Shown here piece after piece: positions 1 to 8,785 of a stretch of DNA of 58,840 nucleotides. A model generated the notes under the pieces. The model did not search any database and was not told where the DNA came from. It was given only the letters and a program-made list of their open reading frames with translations. The stretch is taken from the NCBI GenBank assembly GCA_035249985.1, contig DATFFP010000036.1, positions 1-58,840 on the forward strand. Direction: 5' to 3'. The first letter of the stretch is position 1; the number at the start of each line of letters is the position of its first letter. This DNA is from JAICNG01 sp035249985. GTDB lineage: Bacteria; Gemmatimonadota; Gemmatimonadetes; Gemmatimonadales; Gemmatimonadaceae. Position numbers and translations under genes: made by a program.

Positions 1-1
1 T

Positions 2-61
2 GCCGTGCCCCCGGTGAAGGACATCGTCCGCTACGCACAGTGGGCGGTGAAGTCGCCATGA
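2..61 (+). CDS. C-terminal end of an unidentified protein, cut by the window edge
   Basis: An open frame runs in from the left edge and ends at TGA 59-61. The 19 visible residues end in the sequence RYAQWAVKSP. The stop overlaps the ATG of queG in an ATGA arrangement, which suggests the two are translationally coupled in one operon. Too little is visible to name a family. Confidence 0.45.
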   Translation, partial: AVPPVKDIVRYAQWAVKSP

Positions 62-1125
62 TCGCTCCGGTCACGCAAACGAGCGCGCTCGAGGAGCGCA
101 TCAAGGCGCAGGCGTTCGGGCTGGGTTTCGACCTGGCGGGCATCGCCCGACTCGGTCCGGCGGAGACGGCGAGCGCATTCGACGATTGGGTCGCGCGCGG
201 CTACGCCGGTGACATGCATTACCTCCCGAAGTGGGGGGACAAGCGGCGCGATACTCGGCTTCCCTTCCCGGGCACGGTGAGCGCGATCGTCGTCGCCATG
301 GACTATGGCGGAAAGACCCCGAGCGGCCCGATCGCTCGTTATGCTCGCGGCGATGACTATCACGCCGTCATGACCGCGAAGCTCACCGCGCTACACGAAT
401 GGATCGCCGCCGAGGTTGGCCACACCGTGCACGGCAAGGCGTACGTCGACACCGGGCCGCTGCTCGAGCGCGACCTCGCCCGTCGCGCGGGACTTGGCTG
501 GTTCGGGAAGAACACGATGCTCGTTAATCCGGAGATCGGCTCGTTCTTCTTCCTCGGCGCCCTGCTCGTCGACCTCGAGCTCCTGCCTGACGAGCCGTTC
601 GAGGCTGATCGTTGTGGCACGTGCACACGCTGCCTCGATGCATGCCCGACGAATGCGCTGGTCGAGCCGCGCCTGCTCGATGCGACCCGCTGTATTTCTT
701 ACCTGACCATCGAGCTCAGGGGAGAGATCCCGGAAGATCTACGCGAGCCGATGGGGTCGCTGCTGTACGGCTGCGACATCTGCCAGGATGTCTGTCCGTA
801 CAACGTCAAGTTCGCGCAGGAGCTGAAGGATCCGGCGTATGCGCCACGGGCGGCGATCGCGGGGCGTGATGCGCGTCAGCTGGCGCGGGAGCTGATCGCC
901 ATGACGCAGGAGGAGTTCAGTCGCGCGTTCACCAAGTCGCCGATGAAGCGCGCGAAGCTGCGCGGGCTCAAGCGCAACGCCGCCGTGGTGCTCGGCAACG
1001 TTGGCACCACGGACGACGTGGACGTGCTCGCGCGTGCTGGCGACGAGGAACCCGACGCGATGCTGCGCGAGCACACCGCGTGGGCGCTGGCGAGACTACA
1101 CGGTCACGACGCTTCGACCCGGTAA
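58..1125 (+). CDS. queG: Epoxyqueuosine reductase QueG
   Basis: Cytoplasmic cobalamin- and iron-sulfur-dependent enzyme that reduces epoxyqueuosine to queuosine at position 34 of tRNAs, the last step of queuosine synthesis. The 355-residue length fits the family. The YVDTGP motif places the catalytic Asp near residue 131. Two ferredoxin-type clusters are visible: C186-x2-C189-x2-C192-x3-C196-P, and C239-x2-C242-x3-C246-P, with C212 as the likely extra ligand. The C-terminus is alpha-helical and HEAT-like (RNAAVVLGN). I chose ATG 58, not the in-frame GTG at 40, because it overlaps the upstream stop as ATGA and follows a GGTGAAG sequence. It converges on the subtilase gene 26 bases downstream. 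Confidence 0.95.
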   Translation: MIAPVTQTSALEERIKAQAFGLGFDLAGIARLGPAETASAFDDWVARGYAGDMHYLPKWGDKRRDTRLPFPGTVSAIVVAMDYGGKTPSGPIARYARGDDYHAVMTAKLTALHEWIAAEVGHTVHGKAYVDTGPLLERDLARRAGLGWFGKNTMLVNPEIGSFFFLGALLVDLELLPDEPFEADRCGTCTRCLDACPTNALVEPRLLDATRCISYLTIELRGEIPEDLREPMGSLLYGCDICQDVCPYNVKFAQELKDPAYAPRAAIAGRDARQLARELIAMTQEEFSRAFTKSPMKRAKLRGLKRNAAVVLGNVGTTDDVDVLARAGDEEPDAMLREHTAWALARLHGHDASTR

Positions 1126-1151
1126 CGCGGTCAGCGAGATCTTTTTCCGCG

Positions 1152-2633
1152 TCAGGGCACAGCTCCAAGCGCCCGACCCACGTTGATCCTTCCCGTCCCG
1201 TAGCGCGCATCCGTCCCCGGCTCCCCGATATCATCCGCTGTCTGAAGGATCCGCGTGCGGATCTGCGCCGGCTTCCCCTTTCCGATCTGCGCAACGAGGA
1301 GTGCCGCGAGTCCTGAGGTTGTGCCGGCGCTCCAGCTCGTGCCGGAGCTCGACGTGACGAGAAGGCCGGCACCGCGGCGGCAGGGAAATTGGACGTTAGG
1401 CACCTGCACTTGCGTCGTAAGGGCGCACAACACCCACACGCCGCCGGCCGGTCCGAGGCGCTGCAAGGGAGCTCCGCCCGGAGCGGCGACCGCGATCGCG
1501 GAGTGACCGAAGTTGCTATACGGAGCGACCGCGTCGACATCCGTCCAGGGTCCGTCCAGGCTCGCTGCTGCCGTCGGCGCAGTCGCCGAAACGCAGATTA
1601 CGTGCGGTGCGACACAAAACCCGAACCGGTCTTCATCGTGGTCCCAGTCACCCGGACCACCTACCACGTTCAGCGCCGCACCCGTGTTGCCGGCCGGCGC
1701 CACGAGCACCGCCCCGCTGCGGTTCGCGAGGTTGACGGCTCTGTTCACCGCGGCGACGAGCCCGGGATGCGCACTCTTGCTGAACTGGCCGACACCACTG
1801 AGGTGAATAACGTCCGCGCCCTGCTCGACGGCATACACGATGCCGGCGATGAATGTGCTCACCAATCCGCCATCGATTCCATCGTGAACCTTCACGCCGA
1901 ACACGGTAGTTCGCTGACTGACGCCGGCCAGCAGATGCGCGTTGCTGACGATCAATCCGGCCATCGCTGTGCCGTGCGAGTTCAGGTCGGTGACCGGATG
2001 CCTGCCAGGAAACAGAGTCGCGACCTGGGCATCGAGCGCTGGGACGAGAGATATCGATCGAGAGAGATCCACGCGGCCCTCGAGCTCCGGATGCAGATAG
2101 TCGATTCCCGAATCGAGGATGCCGACGACCACCTCGGGCGAGCCGAGATGGCCCTGAGCCCACGCGGCATCAGCGCCGATCGCGCGCAGGTTCCATTGGC
2201 GTGAGAAGTACGCGGCCCCCATGGGTTCGCCATGGCTCTCGATTCCCACCTCCGCGTGTTCAGAGGCATCGGCTCCGAGTGTGAGCTCGACGGCCGGCTC
2301 GAGCACTACGTCGGGCTCGACCGACAGCACGTCGCTTTCCGCGCGAAGGGCACCGAGCGCATCCTCAGCCAGGCCGCTGACGACCGCCAGGCCTGCCGCG
2401 CCGACCACGCGTTCGACCACTCCCCCAAACGCGGCCACCTGCTCTTCAAAGGTGCCGGGCACCTGCGCCGACGCGAATACCACTACGTGGTGATCCGGAG
2501 AGTGCGTGCCGACTGCGAGCGCCACGACACCCTTCTGTGGCGAGCTCTCGGTCGGAATGGTTCCACGGTCGCACCCCTGGAACAGCAGGGTCGCGAGCGG
2601 GAGCAATATTGGGGCGATCACCCGCGCGTGCAT
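1152..2633 (-). CDS. S8 subtilisin-like serine protease, lipoprotein
   Basis: Exported endopeptidase of the subtilase family. An N-terminal signal peptide ends in a lipobox (LFQGC, Cys21), so the enzyme is probably lipid-anchored outside the inner membrane. Residues about 45-112 look like an I9-type propeptide/inhibitor. The catalytic domain shows Asp174 (GILDSGID), His220 (NSHGTAMAG), oxyanion Asn316 (APAGNTG) and Ser433 (GTSWSAGT). The usual GTSMA motif reads GTSWS here, a mild departure. The open frame extends upstream to 2951, but the start at 2633 is the only one directly followed by a signal peptide. It is divergent from the BTAD regulator, with 142 bases between starts, so regulation by that neighbour is plausible but unproven. 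Confidence 0.9.
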   Translation of the reverse strand: MHARVIAPILLPLATLLFQGCDRGTIPTESSPQKGVVALAVGTHSPDHHVVVFASAQVPGTFEEQVAAFGGVVERVVGAAGLAVVSGLAEDALGALRAESDVLSVEPDVVLEPAVELTLGADASEHAEVGIESHGEPMGAAYFSRQWNLRAIGADAAWAQGHLGSPEVVVGILDSGIDYLHPELEGRVDLSRSISLVPALDAQVATLFPGRHPVTDLNSHGTAMAGLIVSNAHLLAGVSQRTTVFGVKVHDGIDGGLVSTFIAGIVYAVEQGADVIHLSGVGQFSKSAHPGLVAAVNRAVNLANRSGAVLVAPAGNTGAALNVVGGPGDWDHDEDRFGFCVAPHVICVSATAPTAAASLDGPWTDVDAVAPYSNFGHSAIAVAAPGGAPLQRLGPAGGVWVLCALTTQVQVPNVQFPCRRGAGLLVTSSSGTSWSAGTTSGLAALLVAQIGKGKPAQIRTRILQTADDIGEPGTDARYGTGRINVGRALGAVP

Positions 2634-2775
2634 GGCGGCTCCGATTTGGCAGGATTTCAAGTTGGGCCCAAGTGGCACCGTCGCCGCGACATTCGATTGA
2701 CCGGCGACGATGGGAGCGGTAGCGTAGGACACCAAGGTGAATTTTCGGTGACCAGCCGGTGACCGGAGGGATTGA

Positions 2776-4722
2776 ATGGACGCGCGTACCTCCCTCTCCA
2801 CGGAGAGGATGGAGCTTCGCACGTTCGGAGCGGTCAGCCTCGGCGGGGTCACGCAGGGAGACACGAGTTCCCTGCTCGCGCAGCCGAAGCGCGTTGGGCT
2901 CCTCACCTGGCTGCTGCTGGCCCGGCCGCGTGGACTACACCCGCGGAGCATTCTTCTCGCCCTCTTCTGGCCAGAGCACGATCAACAGCACGCGCGATGG
3001 GCCGCGAACCAGGCCATTCGGGCGATCCGGGGCGCGATCGGACCAACGGTAGTGCTCACCCGAGGGCGCCACGAAGTCGGGATTGCGCCCGACGGGCTCT
3101 GGTGCGACGCACTGGAGTTCGAGGCCGCAATCGAGCATCACGAGTGGCAACGGGCGCTGACGCTATATCGGGGAGAGTTCCTCGATGGGTTCCACCTGTC
3201 GGGATGTATGGCATTCGAGCGATGGCAGGCCACCGAGCGGACACGATTTCAGGGAGCCGCGACTCGCGCGGCATGGAACCTGGCCGATGCTGACGAGGCG
3301 GACGGGCACCTCGAGTCAGCGGTGGAATGGGCACGGAAGGCCGTCGCCTTCTCTCCACACGAGGAAAAGGGTGTACGCCGGCTGATCCTGATGCTCGATC
3401 GAGCGGGAGAGCGCGCTGGCGCGGTGCACGCATACGAGGCATACGCCCAGTTGTTGCGCGAGGAGCTGGAGGTCGATCCAGACCCGGAGACGCAGGCCTT
3501 GGCTGCGCGCCTTCGCGCGCGCGATCAGCGAGCGTCACAGCCCGCTGGCCCCGTGCGTTCGACGTTTACTCCGGTCCTCGAACGGTCGATGCCTGGGATA
3601 AACGCAGTCGAGACAGCTCAGAGGCCTGCCCGCCGAGCGCACCGTCACACGTTCTTCGCGCTCGCGGGCGCGACGGCGGCCGTGATCGCCGCCGCTGCGA
3701 CGCACGTCATGTGGCGCGAGTCGTTCGCCGCACCCGACAATCCGCGTCGGGCGGCTGTCGCTACCGAAGCTCATTCGGCGTGGCTGCGAGCTCGGCACCA
3801 TCTCCAGAAGCGCAGGGCGCAAGACCTCGAGGCATGCATCCGACACGCGGACGACGCGATCAGCCACGATCCGCGCTTCGCGTCAGGGCATGCCGTGCGA
3901 GGGGCGTGCTTCATAAACACGCCCTTTCTGAGCAATGTCGCTCCCGCCATCGCCTTCACCGAAGTCCGCGCGTCGACCGGACGGGCGCTCGCCCTCGACC
4001 CGCAGCACGCCGGTGCGCACGTCAACCTCGCGTGGGTTCTGGCGGCCGGCGAATGGTCGTGGGCTGATGCCGAGCGCCAGTTTCTGCGAGCCCTTCGGCT
4101 GAGCCCTGGCTTCGACTACGCGCGCGCCGACTACGGCTATTTCCTCTCATGGCTGGAGCGACACGAGGAAGCGATCATCGAAGCGCGAGAAGCGCTGAGA
4201 CTCAGTCCCACCGTGCCGGTCATGTCGCAGAATCTCGCCCATGTGCTCTACCTGGCGCGACGCTATGACGATGCGCTCGAGCAGGCGGAGTACGGCATCG
4301 CTCTAGACAGCGGATTCTATCTATCGTACCAGCGACTTGGCCAAGTCTATGCCGGTCTCAACGTCCTCGATCAAGCCGTTCTTGCGTTCGAGAAGGGTGT
4401 GGCCCTCGCTCCCGACTACACGCGTCTCAAAGGTTGGCTGGGGTACGCTTACGCTCGATCCGGCCGCGCCGATGACGCGCGACGCGTCCGCGACGAGCTG
4501 CTGGCGCTCGAGCGGACCAGGTACGTTGCGCCCACCGCGATTGCGATGATCCACCTGGGGATGGGAGACCTCGCGCAAGCAGTGACTTGGGTCGAACGCG
4601 GATTCGCCGAACGCGATGCGGAACTGGTGCTGCTCCAGGCACTGCCGGTGTGGGACCCGTTGCGCACGGATCCCGGATTCCTCGATATCATCGGACGCAT
4701 GAAGTGGCCGCGTCAACGTTAG
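2776..4722 (+). CDS. BTAD-domain transcriptional regulator with transmembrane helix and TPR repeats
   Basis: SARP/AfsR-like regulator of 648 residues. Residues 13-105 form an OmpR-type winged helix (LRTFGAVSL... WPEHDQQHARWAANQAIR). Residues about 110-250 are a bacterial transcriptional activation domain (YRGEFLDGF, ELEVDPDPETQ). A single hydrophobic segment at 291-313, preceded by basic residues, is probably a membrane helix. Residues about 330-648 are tetratricopeptide repeats. This layout would place the DNA-binding part in the cytoplasm and the TPR sensor across the membrane. The start at 2776 has a GGAGGG Shine-Dalgarno sequence 5 bases upstream. The TAG stop lies inside a copy of the window-wide octamer (4717-4724). 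Targets are unknown; the divergent subtilase is the obvious candidate. Confidence 0.85.
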   Translation: MDARTSLSTERMELRTFGAVSLGGVTQGDTSSLLAQPKRVGLLTWLLLARPRGLHPRSILLALFWPEHDQQHARWAANQAIRAIRGAIGPTVVLTRGRHEVGIAPDGLWCDALEFEAAIEHHEWQRALTLYRGEFLDGFHLSGCMAFERWQATERTRFQGAATRAAWNLADADEADGHLESAVEWARKAVAFSPHEEKGVRRLILMLDRAGERAGAVHAYEAYAQLLREELEVDPDPETQALAARLRARDQRASQPAGPVRSTFTPVLERSMPGINAVETAQRPARRAHRHTFFALAGATAAVIAAAATHVMWRESFAAPDNPRRAAVATEAHSAWLRARHHLQKRRAQDLEACIRHADDAISHDPRFASGHAVRGACFINTPFLSNVAPAIAFTEVRASTGRALALDPQHAGAHVNLAWVLAAGEWSWADAERQFLRALRLSPGFDYARADYGYFLSWLERHEEAIIEAREALRLSPTVPVMSQNLAHVLYLARRYDDALEQAEYGIALDSGFYLSYQRLGQVYAGLNVLDQAVLAFEKGVALAPDYTRLKGWLGYAYARSGRADDARRVRDELLALERTRYVAPTAIAMIHLGMGDLAQAVTWVERGFAERDAELVLLQALPVWDPLRTDPGFLDIIGRMKWPRQR

Positions 4723-4758
4723 GCGCAACTGCTCGGCAAGTACCGTCAACGCTTCCCC

Positions 4759-5297
4759 TCAGAACGTGATCATCACTTTGATGGCTTCGCGCTCACTCAT
4801 CGCCGTCGCGCGATTTTGAGCGCCGTGTCCATCGACCTGCCCCATGGCCGACGCACTTGAGCACGGCGTGCGCACCGAACCCACCGGGGAGCGCATGTAC
4901 ACGCTCGAATGCCGCGTCTCCGCGCTCTCTCACGACATTCGTGGCGCCGAAGTCGCGCGCGAGCGCGACACGATCCGCGTGCCCACCGAGCATGATGATC
5001 CGCTCGCGCCTAACCGTTTCGCCGCGATCACGCCGCAGAGGCCGACGGCACCGTCGCCCACCACCGCGACGGTCTTTCCTGGAGCACGGGGGCTGAGCGC
5101 GCCGCATGATGGCCCAATGAACTCGTGCCCCATCCGCTCGCCGACGTCGCTTTGCGGCATCTGCTGGTAGCGCAAGGTCGCTGCCGCAGATGCACGACGG
5201 GTGACACGGACGAGGGCGTCGGTCGATGCGACGATGCGCGCGTCGGGAGCGTTCTCGACGCGGACGTCGCCCGCGCCGTACATGACGTGGCTCGCAC
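4759..5297 (-). pseudogene. Zinc-dependent alcohol dehydrogenase pseudogene
   Basis: Fragments of one medium-chain dehydrogenase lie in order on the minus strand but in different frames. They are a possible GTG start at 5297, MYGAGDVRVENAPDARI, then SCICGSDL (zinc site) in another frame, QQMPQSDVGERMGHEFIG, GKTVAVVGDGAVGL (Rossmann glycine motif), GGHADRVALARDFGATNV in a third frame, SMDTALKIAR in yet another, and a C-terminus MSEREAIKVMITF ending at TGA 4759-4761. About 540 bases remain of an expected 1,050. One deletion removed the region after GHEFIG and another the part before the C-terminus, with several frameshifts. It cannot encode a working enzyme. It sits directly downstream of an NTF2-like gene on the same strand. 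Confidence 0.8.
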
Positions 5298-5308
5298 GAA
5301 ACCGCTGC

Positions 5309-5776
5309 CTACGGGGTGAGCAGCCTGGTGAACGAGAGCGAGGCCAACCTCCAAGCACCGCCTTGCTGCACGTACACTTCCGTGACCACGAAGGGATTGG
5401 TGACCTCATTGCCCCCAACGACGGCGATCAGACGAATCCTGTTCAGCAGGATCGCCGTCGTGCCGATGAACCGCACCGACGCTTCCTGGATCTCCACGTT
5501 CTTGTACTGAATTCTTCCGGTGCTGATGACATCGAGCTCCTGGTTTCTGGACATCGTGGCGCCCATGTGAACAAAGACAGCCTCATCATGGAACAGAGCA
5601 GCCAGGGAATCTGCTTTGCGCTCCGACATCCAGCGCCACTTCTCCCGTGAGAGGCTGAGTATCTCCTGCTCCGAATTCATGCGACTCGTGGCAGGAGGGT
5701 CGAGTTGTCTTTGTGGCGCGCACGACGATAGGACACCGACGAGGATACCACACAGTCCCCGGATTGATGCTCTCAT
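5309..5776 (-). CDS. NTF2-like (DUF4440) secreted protein, copy 1
   Basis: A 155-residue exported protein of the SnoaL/DUF4440 cone-fold family, whose members bind small ligands or act as small isomerases. The N-terminus (MRASIRGLCGILVGVLSSC) is a lipoprotein-type signal with an LSSC lipobox. The domain holds KWRWMSERKADSLAALFH, DEAVFVHMG and EVTNPFVVTEVYVQQ. ATG 5776 has a good GGAGA ribosome site; the longer open frame to 5839 lacks support. It is a clear paralogue of the gene at 6666-7121, with most residues of the domain shared. The cupin/CMD gene lies between the two copies. The substrate is not inferable. Confidence 0.8.
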   Translation of the reverse strand: MRASIRGLCGILVGVLSSCAPQRQLDPPATSRMNSEQEILSLSREKWRWMSERKADSLAALFHDEAVFVHMGATMSRNQELDVISTGRIQYKNVEIQEASVRFIGTTAILLNRIRLIAVVGGNEVTNPFVVTEVYVQQGGAWRLASLSFTRLLTP

Positions 5777-5835
5777 GACCGATTCTCCGTGTATTCTCGT
5801 GTTCAACGTCCCCGGTGCGCTCCGGTGCGCGGGCG

Positions 5836-6669
5836 TCACCGCTGAGGCAGTACTTCTTTAGCCACTCCGATCGCCGTCACAGCATTCGGCCAGCCAGCGT
5901 AGAACGCGAGATGGGTGATCGCTTCGATCAGTTCATCGCGCGTCACGCCGTTTTCCCGCGCCAGCGCGAGATGCGACCGGAGCTGATCTGGTCGGTTCAT
6001 GGCGACCAGCGCGCTGACGGTCACCAGGCTGCGATCCCGACGGGACAGCCCCGGGCGCGCCCAGACGTCTCCGAAAAGCACACTATCTGTGAGCTGCACC
6101 AGCTTCGGGGCGATGTCGCCCATCAGCTGCTGTGCGCGAGAAGGTTGTACTCGAGAAGGCTGCGGGCCGGCGACGGCGGAGTCGCGCACGGCAGCTGATG
6201 TCCGGTATTGCTGGTCGCTCACTTTCTCGAGCCACTCGACTCCCTTGCCGTCGAGGTGCTCGACGATGGCGATGTGCGTCATCGCGCTGGTGGGCGTGGC
6301 TCCATGCCAGTGTTTCGCACCGGCCGGAATCCATACGACGTCTCCGGTGCGGATCTCGTCGACCGCGGCGCCCCATTGCTGAACGCGTCCGGTGCCCGCC
6401 GTTACAATGAGTACCTGGCCGCGTGGGTGCGTGTGCCACGCCGTGCGTGAGCCAGGCTCGAAGGAAACCGACGAGCTGTAGGCGCGCGTGGTCGCCGTCG
6501 TGTCGAACAGCGGCTGCACGCGTACCGTCCCCGTGAAGTTGGCGGCCGGCGTCGGACGCGAGGGCCGCGCAGCGGCGCCGCTGATGACGATGCCTGCCGC
6601 GGCCTGCGCCAAGGCAGGCGCCGAGCATGCCACGGAGAGCGCGGCGAGCGTGAAAACGATTTGCTTCAT
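5836..6669 (-). CDS. Secreted cupin plus carboxymuconolactone-decarboxylase-like fusion protein
   Basis: A 277-residue Sec-exported protein (signal MKQIVFTLAALSVACSAPALA). The N-terminal half is a cupin with metal-ligand histidines in AWHTHPRGQ and in GAKHWHGA. The C-terminal half (from about residue 170) is a CMD/AhpD-fold domain (LSRRDRSLVTVSALVAM, EAITHLAFYAGWPNA). It lacks the redox CxxC of AhpD, so a peroxidase role is unlikely. Fusions of this kind are annotated as CMD-family proteins without a firm reaction. Its ATG overlaps the stop of the upstream NTF2-like gene (ATGA at 6666-6669), so the two are translationally coupled. Confidence 0.85.
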   Translation of the reverse strand: MKQIVFTLAALSVACSAPALAQAAAGIVISGAAARPSRPTPAANFTGTVRVQPLFDTTATTRAYSSSVSFEPGSRTAWHTHPRGQVLIVTAGTGRVQQWGAAVDEIRTGDVVWIPAGAKHWHGATPTSAMTHIAIVEHLDGKGVEWLEKVSDQQYRTSAAVRDSAVAGPQPSRVQPSRAQQLMGDIAPKLVQLTDSVLFGDVWARPGLSRRDRSLVTVSALVAMNRPDQLRSHLALARENGVTRDELIEAITHLAFYAGWPNAVTAIGVAKEVLPQR

Positions 6670-7121
6670 TGCAGGAGCCTGGTGAACGAAAGCGAGCCCA
6701 ACTTCCAGGCGCCGTTTTGCTGAATGTACACTTCCGTCACAACGAACGGGTTGGTGACTTCTTCGCCGCGGACGACGGCATCGAGACGAATCCGGTTCAA
6801 CACGATGGCAGTCGGGCCGATGATCCGTACCGACGACTCGAATATCTCCGCGTTCTTGTAGTGAATATTTCCGGTCTTGATCACCTCCAGCTCCTGGTCC
6901 CTGGACAGCGTTCTGCTCATATGGACGAAGACGGCTTCCTCGTGAAAGAGCGCTGCCAGCGTATCCACTTTGCGCTCCGACATCCAGCGCCATTTCGTCC
7001 GGGAGAGACTCAATAGCTCTTGTTCCAGGTTCGCATTGTTCGCGACCGCGTGACTGTTCTGCATTGCCGGCGCGGCGCAGGCGATGGCGAGCGCGGCGAG
7101 CGAGATGACGAGCTGTTTCAT
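6666..7121 (-). CDS. NTF2-like (DUF4440) secreted protein, copy 2
   Basis: A 151-residue exported protein (signal MKQLVISLAALAIACAAPA), paralogous to the protein at 5309-5776. The shared blocks include KWRWMSERK, DTLAALFHEEAVFVHM, EEVTNPFVVTEVYIQQ and the ending LSFTRLL. The signal peptide resembles that of the following cupin/CMD protein more than that of its own paralogue. ATG 7121 was chosen because it begins the signal peptide. It lies 43 bases downstream of the carboxylesterase gene, probably in the same transcript. The ligand is unknown. Confidence 0.8.
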   Translation of the reverse strand: MKQLVISLAALAIACAAPAMQNSHAVANNANLEQELLSLSRTKWRWMSERKVDTLAALFHEEAVFVHMSRTLSRDQELEVIKTGNIHYKNAEIFESSVRIIGPTAIVLNRIRLDAVVRGEEVTNPFVVTEVYIQQNGAWKLGSLSFTRLLQ

Positions 7122-7164
7122 TCGTGGCCGTCCTGAGGATGTGCGTGGGTGTGCGCGTCGCTGC

Positions 7165-8757
7165 CTAACGTCTCTTCGCCACACCGGCGGCGCGCTCGGT
7201 CACGTCCAGCCGTGCCTTCCAGGGATCGGGTGCGGCGACCGCCGAGCCATCGGGCCGGAACTCGAGGATCTCGTTCTTGCCGGGATCGTGACGAGGCCAC
7301 TTCGGCAAGCCCTGACCATTGGGGTCGCCCGTTTTGGCGAAGGTGATCCAGTAGGTGTTGACCAGCCGGGTGACCTCCTCATCCTGCGCCGTCGGCGCGG
7401 TCCCCTCGCGAGCGCCCAGCGTGCCGAACACAAAAGGGATTTCCGCGCCGTGCGGCGCTCCGTTCACCCACCGCTCACGCATCGAGGCCGGGACGTACGA
7501 GAAGCGATAGATGTATGCGGGCACACCGTTGGCGACGAAGGCGTTCGCTGTGAAGCGGGCAGGTTCGGTCTGAACGCGATCAGTGCCGGCCATCACGAGC
7601 AAAGCTCTGAGGTCGATGGCTCCATTGGGGTCATAGGCCGCGATCGCGTCGGCTTTCCCCGCTCCGAACTGGGAGAACAGCGTTTCCTTCGTGTCCGCGC
7701 TGATGAAGCCGACGAAGTCGGCGCTGTTGGCTCCGATGATCAGCGGAACTCGCATCTGACGTCCGGCCTCGTACGCGCTCTGGGCAGTCTCGACCATCAG
7801 GCGGCCGTCGAGAATCGGACCCGAGTAGGTGACCGGACCGCCGGGGCCGGCGCTTTCCTGACCTCCGTCGACGATCTCACCAACGCTGAGGGCGCGCAGC
7901 CTAGCGAGTGCGGCCGCATCCACCCCCCCGATCCCGTGCCGGCGCGCGAAACTCACGCCGATGGACTCCGCCGACACCGGATAGTTCGTATCGACACCGT
8001 TCTCACTCATCGGGCGTCCAGTGAGCACGCCGTCCCTGCCGCCGCCGGACTGGATGATCGCCTTCTGAAACAGGCCACGCGAAAGAGGCGATGTCAGGTG
8101 TACGTGCACCGAGACACCGCCCGCGGACTCGCCGAAGATGGTGACGTTCCCGGGATCGCCTCCGAATGCGGCGATGTTTCGCCGCACCCACTCGAGGGCG
8201 GCGATCTGGTCCATATAGGCGTAGTTGCTCTTGAGCTCATCAGGATGCTCGCGGCTCAGCGCGGGGAACGCGAAGAAGCCAAGGCGACCGAGTCGGTAAT
8301 TGAAGGTGACAAGCATGACGCCCTGGCTGGCGAACCGGGCTCCTGAAAAATCGGGCTGGGCGCCACTCCCGAATACGAAGGCGCCGCCATGGATCCACAC
8401 CATCACCGGCAAGTTTGCTCCCGGCGCAGCAGTGGCGGGTCTCCACACATTGATGAAGAGACAATCCTCCGACGACGTCGGCGAGCTCGGCACAGAGCCG
8501 CGTGGAAAGGCCGCTTGCGCGCAATCGGCGCCGAACCTGGTGGCGTCATGCTCGACGCGCCACGCGGCCACGCGCCTGGGCGGGCGCCAGCGATAGGCAC
8601 CGACCGGTGGCGCTGAATACGGAATTCCCTTGAAGCTGGAGACGTCTCCTTCCGTCACCCCCCGTATCATTCCGGAAGCCGTACGAACGGTTTGCGCGGT
8701 CGCGAGCTCCGAGTAAACCAGCAAGACCACGACGAACGCGACGATGATCCGCTTCAT
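7165..8757 (-). CDS. Type-B carboxylesterase, secreted
   Basis: A 530-residue alpha/beta hydrolase of the carboxylesterase/cholinesterase family, hydrolysing carboxylic esters outside the cytoplasm. The signal peptide is MKRIIVAFVVVLLVYSELATAQ. Family marks are EDCLFINVW, the oxyanion segment WIHGGAFVFGSG, the nucleophile elbow GESAGG with Ser211, and the histidine region GAPHGAEIPFVFG near the C-terminus. Length is normal. The start at 8757 is supported by the signal peptide. The TAG stop is part of an octamer copy at 7163-7170. Together with the hydrolase and reductases upstream, it suggests extracellular breakdown of an ester-containing substrate followed by carbonyl reduction. Confidence 0.93.
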   Translation of the reverse strand: MKRIIVAFVVVLLVYSELATAQTVRTASGMIRGVTEGDVSSFKGIPYSAPPVGAYRWRPPRRVAAWRVEHDATRFGADCAQAAFPRGSVPSSPTSSEDCLFINVWRPATAAPGANLPVMVWIHGGAFVFGSGAQPDFSGARFASQGVMLVTFNYRLGRLGFFAFPALSREHPDELKSNYAYMDQIAALEWVRRNIAAFGGDPGNVTIFGESAGGVSVHVHLTSPLSRGLFQKAIIQSGGGRDGVLTGRPMSENGVDTNYPVSAESIGVSFARRHGIGGVDAAALARLRALSVGEIVDGGQESAGPGGPVTYSGPILDGRLMVETAQSAYEAGRQMRVPLIIGANSADFVGFISADTKETLFSQFGAGKADAIAAYDPNGAIDLRALLVMAGTDRVQTEPARFTANAFVANGVPAYIYRFSYVPASMRERWVNGAPHGAEIPFVFGTLGAREGTAPTAQDEEVTRLVNTYWITFAKTGDPNGQGLPKWPRHDPGKNEILEFRPDGSAVAAPDPWKARLDVTERAAGVAKRR

Positions 8758-8785
8758 GTGTGCGCGCATGTAGGTCATCGGTGCC

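Noticed and set aside
7084..8346. A 420-residue plus-strand frame opposite the carboxylesterase
   Set aside because: The esterase has its full set of motifs; this frame has none and also crosses the end of the NTF2-like gene.
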